NCBI GenBank assembly: GCA_030638665.1
Contig: DAOWEF010000048.1
Coordinates: 1-7,620 of the forward strand
Source of the DNA: Dehalococcoidia bacterium
Lineage (GTDB): Bacteria > Chloroflexota > Dehalococcoidia > E44-bin15
Reading direction: 5' to 3'
Length of the DNA: 7,620 nt
Under the pieces are notes generated by a model that saw only the letters and a program-made list of their open reading frames with translations, did not search any database and was not told the origin of the DNA. Position 1 is the stretch's first letter; the number at the start of each line of letters is the position of its first letter. Position numbers and translations under genes: made by a program. Positions 5,069 to 7,620 of this stretch are shown here, in pieces.

Positions 5069-6226
5069 TTGGAGTATTTCTTAACTGAACAGCAAAAGCT
5101 CATCAAGAGTCTAGCTCGAAGGATTGCCGAAGAAAGGATACTCCCGGTGCGGGCGGAGCTGGACGAGAAAGAGGAGTTTCCCTGGGCAATTGTCAAGGAT
5201 ATGGCCAACTCCGACCTGTTCAGAATCTTCATACCCGAGCAGTATGAGGGTTTGGGGGAGGGCAGCTTCGCCCTGTGCATCGCCATTGAGGAGCTGAGCC
5301 GAGCCTGCTGCGCTGTTGCCCTCACCTACGCTGCAGACGCACTGGGAACCGTACCCATACTGCTTTACGGAAATGACGAACAGAAGCAGAAGTACCTACC
5401 CGCTATAGCTGATGGAGCGAAACTCACCGCCTTTGGCCTGACCGAGTCCGCAGCCGGTAGCGACGCCGCTGCGATAAAGACAACCGCGACCCGCGATGGT
5501 GACGACTACATCATCAACGGTACCAAGCAGTTCATCACCAATGGTGGTGAAGCTGAGATCTACACAGTCATCGTGTTGACCGACCCGTCAAGAGGCAGCC
5601 GCGGCGCTAGCGCCTTCATAGTGGAAAAAGGAACGCCCGGATTTACCTTCGGCAAGAAGGAGCAGAAGATGGGAATCCGCGCTTCTGCTACTCGTGAGCT
5701 TGTTTTCCATAACTGCCGGGTGCCCAAGGATAACCTGGTGGGCAGAGAGGGACTGGGGTTTGTCGTGACCATGAAAACCCTGGACTCATCCCGCCCCGGT
5801 GTCGGTGCTCTGTCAGTTGGACTCGCCCAGGGGGCCCTGGAAGCAGCGGTAGCCTATGCCCGGCAGCGGGAACAGTTCGGGCAGCCAATCTCCGCCATCC
5901 AGGCCGTTCAGCACATGCTGGCCAACATGGCTATGGAACTGGAAGCAGCAAGAACTCTGGTCTATGCTGCAGCTAAAACCATCGACAGCGGAGCCAAGGA
6001 CTTCACCGAAGAAGGGGCCATGGCCAAGGTCTTCGCCACAGATATGGCGATGAAGGTAACCACCGACGCGCTGCAGGTCTTTGGCGGCGTGGGCTACATG
6101 CGCGATTACCCTATGGAGAAAATGATGCGCGACGCCAAGATCAACCAGATATATGAGGGCACCAATCAGGTGTTGAGAAACGTTATCGCCCTCGAGCTAT
6201 TGAAGAGGAAGGCGCTGCGCGAATGA
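5069..6226 (+). CDS. Acyl-CoA dehydrogenase, short-chain/butyryl-CoA dehydrogenase type
   Basis: This FAD flavoenzyme introduces a trans-2,3 double bond into an acyl-CoA and passes electrons to electron transfer flavoprotein. The 385-residue length is standard. Landmarks are the signature 'AFGLTESAAGSD' (121-132), the FAD-contacting 'QFITNGG' (154-160), 'MGIRAS.TREL.F' (201-213), 'QREQFGQPI' (266-274), 'QVFGGVGYMRDYPMEK' (336-351) and the catalytic base Glu363 in 'IYEGTNQ'. Glu at this position is typical of short/medium-chain enzymes rather than isovaleryl- or long-chain types. In 'LDSSRPGVGALSVGLAQGALEAA' region (238-260) the common 'GGRIG' is SSRPG, a modest variation. The start is TTG. 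It overlaps etfB by four bases (ATGA), so the two are translationally coupled and likely work together. Exact substrate cannot be told; it may run as a dehydrogenase or as an enoyl-CoA reductase. Confidence 0.93.
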   Translation: MEYFLTEQQKLIKSLARRIAEERILPVRAELDEKEEFPWAIVKDMANSDLFRIFIPEQYEGLGEGSFALCIAIEELSRACCAVALTYAADALGTVPILLYGNDEQKQKYLPAIADGAKLTAFGLTESAAGSDAAAIKTTATRDGDDYIINGTKQFITNGGEAEIYTVIVLTDPSRGSRGASAFIVEKGTPGFTFGKKEQKMGIRASATRELVFHNCRVPKDNLVGREGLGFVVTMKTLDSSRPGVGALSVGLAQGALEAAVAYARQREQFGQPISAIQAVQHMLANMAMELEAARTLVYAAAKTIDSGAKDFTEEGAMAKVFATDMAMKVTTDALQVFGGVGYMRDYPMEKMMRDAKINQIYEGTNQVLRNVIALELLKRKALRE

Positions 6227-7002
6227 ACATGGTGGTCTGCATAAAGCAGGTGCCGGGTACAACAGAGATCAAGATTGACCCCGAGACCAACACACTGGTC
6301 CGCGAGGGAGTACAAAGCATCATCAATCCCTTCGATTGTTATGCTCTTGAGGAAGCTGTTCGCCTGCGCGAAAGGTGTGGGGGCAAGGTTATCGCTATCA
6401 GCATGGGGCCTCCCCAGGCAGAGGAGGCGTTAAGGGAAACGATCTCCCTCGGCGCCGATGAGGCCATCCTGCTCAGCGACCGAGCGTTAGCCGGCTCCGA
6501 TACCTGGGCTACCTCCTATGTTCTCTCCCGGGCGATGGCCAAGATAGTGGACTACGATGTCATAATCTGCGGCCGCCAGACGCTGGACGGGGACACCGGC
6601 CAGGTAGGTCCCGGGCTTTCCGAGATGCTGGGGATACCATTTGTAGCCTATGTGAGCACAGTGGAGGAGATAAGGGACGGGTATATAAGGGTTCAGCGGA
6701 TGGTCGAGGAGGGCTACGAAACCATCGAGATGGCTCTGCCTGCGGTAATCACCGTTGTCAAGGAGATAAACGTGCCCCGCCTGCCATCCCTGCGCGGGTC
6801 CATGAAAGCCAAGGCCGCGCAGATACCCGTCTGGACAGCCGCGGACATAGGTGCCGATGGGGACAAGGCCGGCCTCGCCGGCTCCCCTACCCGCGTGGTC
6901 AAGGTCTTCTTCCCCAAGAGGACGCACAAGAGCGAGATGCTCCAGGGCAGCTTGGACGAGCAATTAGACCAGCTAGTGCAGAAGCTGGAGGAGATAGTCT
7001 AG
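6223..7002 (+). CDS. etfB: Electron transfer flavoprotein, beta subunit
   Basis: EtfB pairs with EtfA to carry electrons from acyl-CoA dehydrogenases, or in bifurcating forms to couple NADH, ferredoxin and an acyl-CoA. The 259-residue protein shows 'VVCIKQVPGTTE' (4-15), 'INPFDCYALEEAVRLRE' (34-50), 'MGPPQAEEAL' (61-70), the nucleotide-binding 'CGRQTLDGDTGQVGP' (116-130) and the beta-ETF signature 'PRLPSLRGSMKAK' (185-197). The N-terminal half strongly recalls clostridial EtfB proteins that take part in flavin-based bifurcation, but this alone does not prove it. The ATG overlaps the dehydrogenase stop (ATGA). The expected partner etfA does not follow directly: an AT-rich nuclease pseudogene is in between, and a candidate etfA start appears at 7591. 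Confidence 0.95.
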   Translation: MNMVVCIKQVPGTTEIKIDPETNTLVREGVQSIINPFDCYALEEAVRLRERCGGKVIAISMGPPQAEEALRETISLGADEAILLSDRALAGSDTWATSYVLSRAMAKIVDYDVIICGRQTLDGDTGQVGPGLSEMLGIPFVAYVSTVEEIRDGYIRVQRMVEEGYETIEMALPAVITVVKEINVPRLPSLRGSMKAKAAQIPVWTAADIGADGDKAGLAGSPTRVVKVFFPKRTHKSEMLQGSLDEQLDQLVQKLEEIV

Positions 7003-7026
7003 GATGCGGGTTTAACGGGAGGTATC

Positions 7027-7572
7027 ATGGCTGATAATCAAATGAAAGAACAGGATTATTATCCTTTGGTTAAAGAAGCGATTGAAGACCATTTTAAGAA
7101 TAAGGGTTATTTCGTCGACTTTGAAGTACATGGAAGAAAGAAGCCACACCCGCGATTCCTTTTTAAAAATGCCACGTTATCAAAGTGCGATAGAAGAACG
7201 CTCCCAACTCCCGACATAATGGGACTTATTTGGACACAACAGAAACGGGACAAGAAACTGATTATCGCATAATTCAAGATAAGTCCGAGATTTGCGGATA
7301 TCTTCCAAGCCAAGGGATACGATGAGCTATTTAATTCTGATTACACCCTGTTATTGGGTCTAGTACCAATTTCAGAAAGCTCTAAAAGTACCATGGCTTT
7401 CATAAGAAATAATCCCGAGTTATTGAAAACAAAAAGAGGTGAGTCCGAAATTTATGTTAAGTTTCTACACCCAACTCGCGAAGGTGCTATCACTCTCGCA
7501 CAACTCGCAAGCGAGATAGGCATATTACCAGACGAAGATACAAAGCTTTTATTTGACTTGCTTCACTGTTGA
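7027..7572 (+). pseudogene. PD-(D/E)XK-like nuclease gene, broken by an in-frame TAA at the catalytic Glu codon
   Basis: From the ATG at 7027 (GGGAGGT upstream) the frame runs 81 codons to a TAA at 7270-7272, then stays open in the same frame for 99 more codons to a TGA at 7570-7572. The two halves read as one protein. Residues 60-84 carry 'PTPDIMGL' (Pro62-Asp63), a short loop 'QQKRDKK', a hydrophobic strand 'LIIA', then stop-F-K. In PD-(D/E)XK nucleases this is the PD ... (D/E)XK layout, so the stop replaces the expected acidic residue (a GAA to TAA change is the simplest route). The helix 'VKEAIEDHFKNKGYFVDFEVHG' region (15-36) fits the fold's N-terminal helix and first strand. After the stop, 'KGYDELF..DYTLLLGL' is fold-compatible. 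Sampled lines are 33-40% G+C against about 60% in etfB, suggesting transfer. Exact family unknown; no methylase or partner is visible. Confidence 0.65.
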
Positions 7573-7590
7573 GGGGAATTGAGGAAAATC

Positions 7591-7620
7591 GTGACTATCC
7601 ACATCGATCTTGAAAAATGC
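7591..7620 (+). CDS. etfA: Probable start of etfA with N-terminal ferredoxin domain (partial, cut by window end)
   Basis: Only ten codons are visible: GTG at 7591 giving MTIHIDLEKC, with AGGA at 7582-7585 and a 5-base spacer. A hydrophobic strand followed by 'D.EKC' is how bacterial 2x[4Fe-4S] ferredoxin domains begin, and such a domain is fused to the N-terminus of EtfA in many anaerobes. Because etfB normally has etfA next to it, this is the likely missing partner, displaced downstream by the nuclease pseudogene. A free-standing ferredoxin or another iron-sulfur protein would start the same way, so the call depends on sequence beyond the window. Confidence 0.5.
   Translation, partial: MTIHIDLEKC

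Noticed and set aside
6487..6963. 158-codon minus-strand open frame opposite etfB
   Set aside because: It is antisense to a securely identified etfB, with a shadow-like composition rich in H, G and L and no recognisable motif.
7354..7572. Separate 72-codon gene starting at TTG 7354
   Set aside because: There is no ribosome site, and it is in the same frame as the 7027 gene with protein-like sequence continuing between the TAA and this codon, so it is the 3' part of the broken gene.
1..7620. CRISPR arrays, tRNA/rRNA genes, insertion sequences, att sites, known riboswitches
   Set aside because: No regularly spaced repeats, no tRNA TPsiC/acceptor signatures, no transposase-like protein or terminal inverted repeats were found.

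Overview
The window looks like chromosomal DNA of an anaerobic bacterium, most plausibly a Dehalococcoidia-type Chloroflexota. This rests on four observations: a homocitrate-synthase-family protein resembling Re-citrate synthase, which is an enzyme of anaerobes; an acyl-CoA dehydrogenase/ETF operon whose EtfA appears to start like a ferredoxin-fused subunit; a W/Y/G-rich C-terminal repeat of an exported protein of the kind common in that group; and good sigma-70 promoters with gene bodies near 55-60% GC. The lineage is inferred from memory of protein families, with no search behind it.

Layout. Positions 2-241 (+) are the C-terminal end of a probable exported protein. Positions 242-788 hold no convincing gene but carry an 11-bp terminator hairpin (472-499) between convergent genes. 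Positions 789-3470 (-) are a housekeeping operon, in transcription order: a DUF177/YceD-like zinc-type protein, rpmF (L32), fabD, nusB and acpP. It is driven by a promoter with both hexamers perfect (TTGACA, 17 bp, TATAAT) at 3520-3492. From a back-to-back divergent promoter region, the Re-citrate-synthase-like gene (3597-4820, +) reads rightward and ends in a hairpin terminator. A second good promoter (5010-5037) drives an acyl-CoA dehydrogenase (5069-6226) overlapping etfB (6223-7002) by 4 bp.

The most interesting part is the right end. Between etfB and what appears to be the start of etfA (GTG at 7591) lies an AT-rich foreign gene (7027-7572). Read through one in-frame TAA, it forms a 181-codon protein resembling a PD-(D/E)XK nuclease. 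The stop falls exactly where the catalytic Glu of the ExK motif is expected (A-stop-F-K after a PD at residues 62-63). It therefore looks like an invading nuclease gene, inactivated at its active site, lodged inside the etfBA operon.

Functional picture: the left operon couples fatty-acid synthesis (FabD, ACP) with ribosome and transcription functions (L32, NusB, YceD-like). The right half handles acetyl-CoA/acyl-CoA carbon and electrons: citrate synthesis from acetyl-CoA and oxaloacetate, and acyl-CoA oxidation passing electrons to ETF. Other points of note are an in-frame 5-residue loop insertion in ACP, a 12-bp perfect palindrome over the -10 of the citrate synthase promoter, and the absence of fabG/fabF from the fatty-acid cluster.
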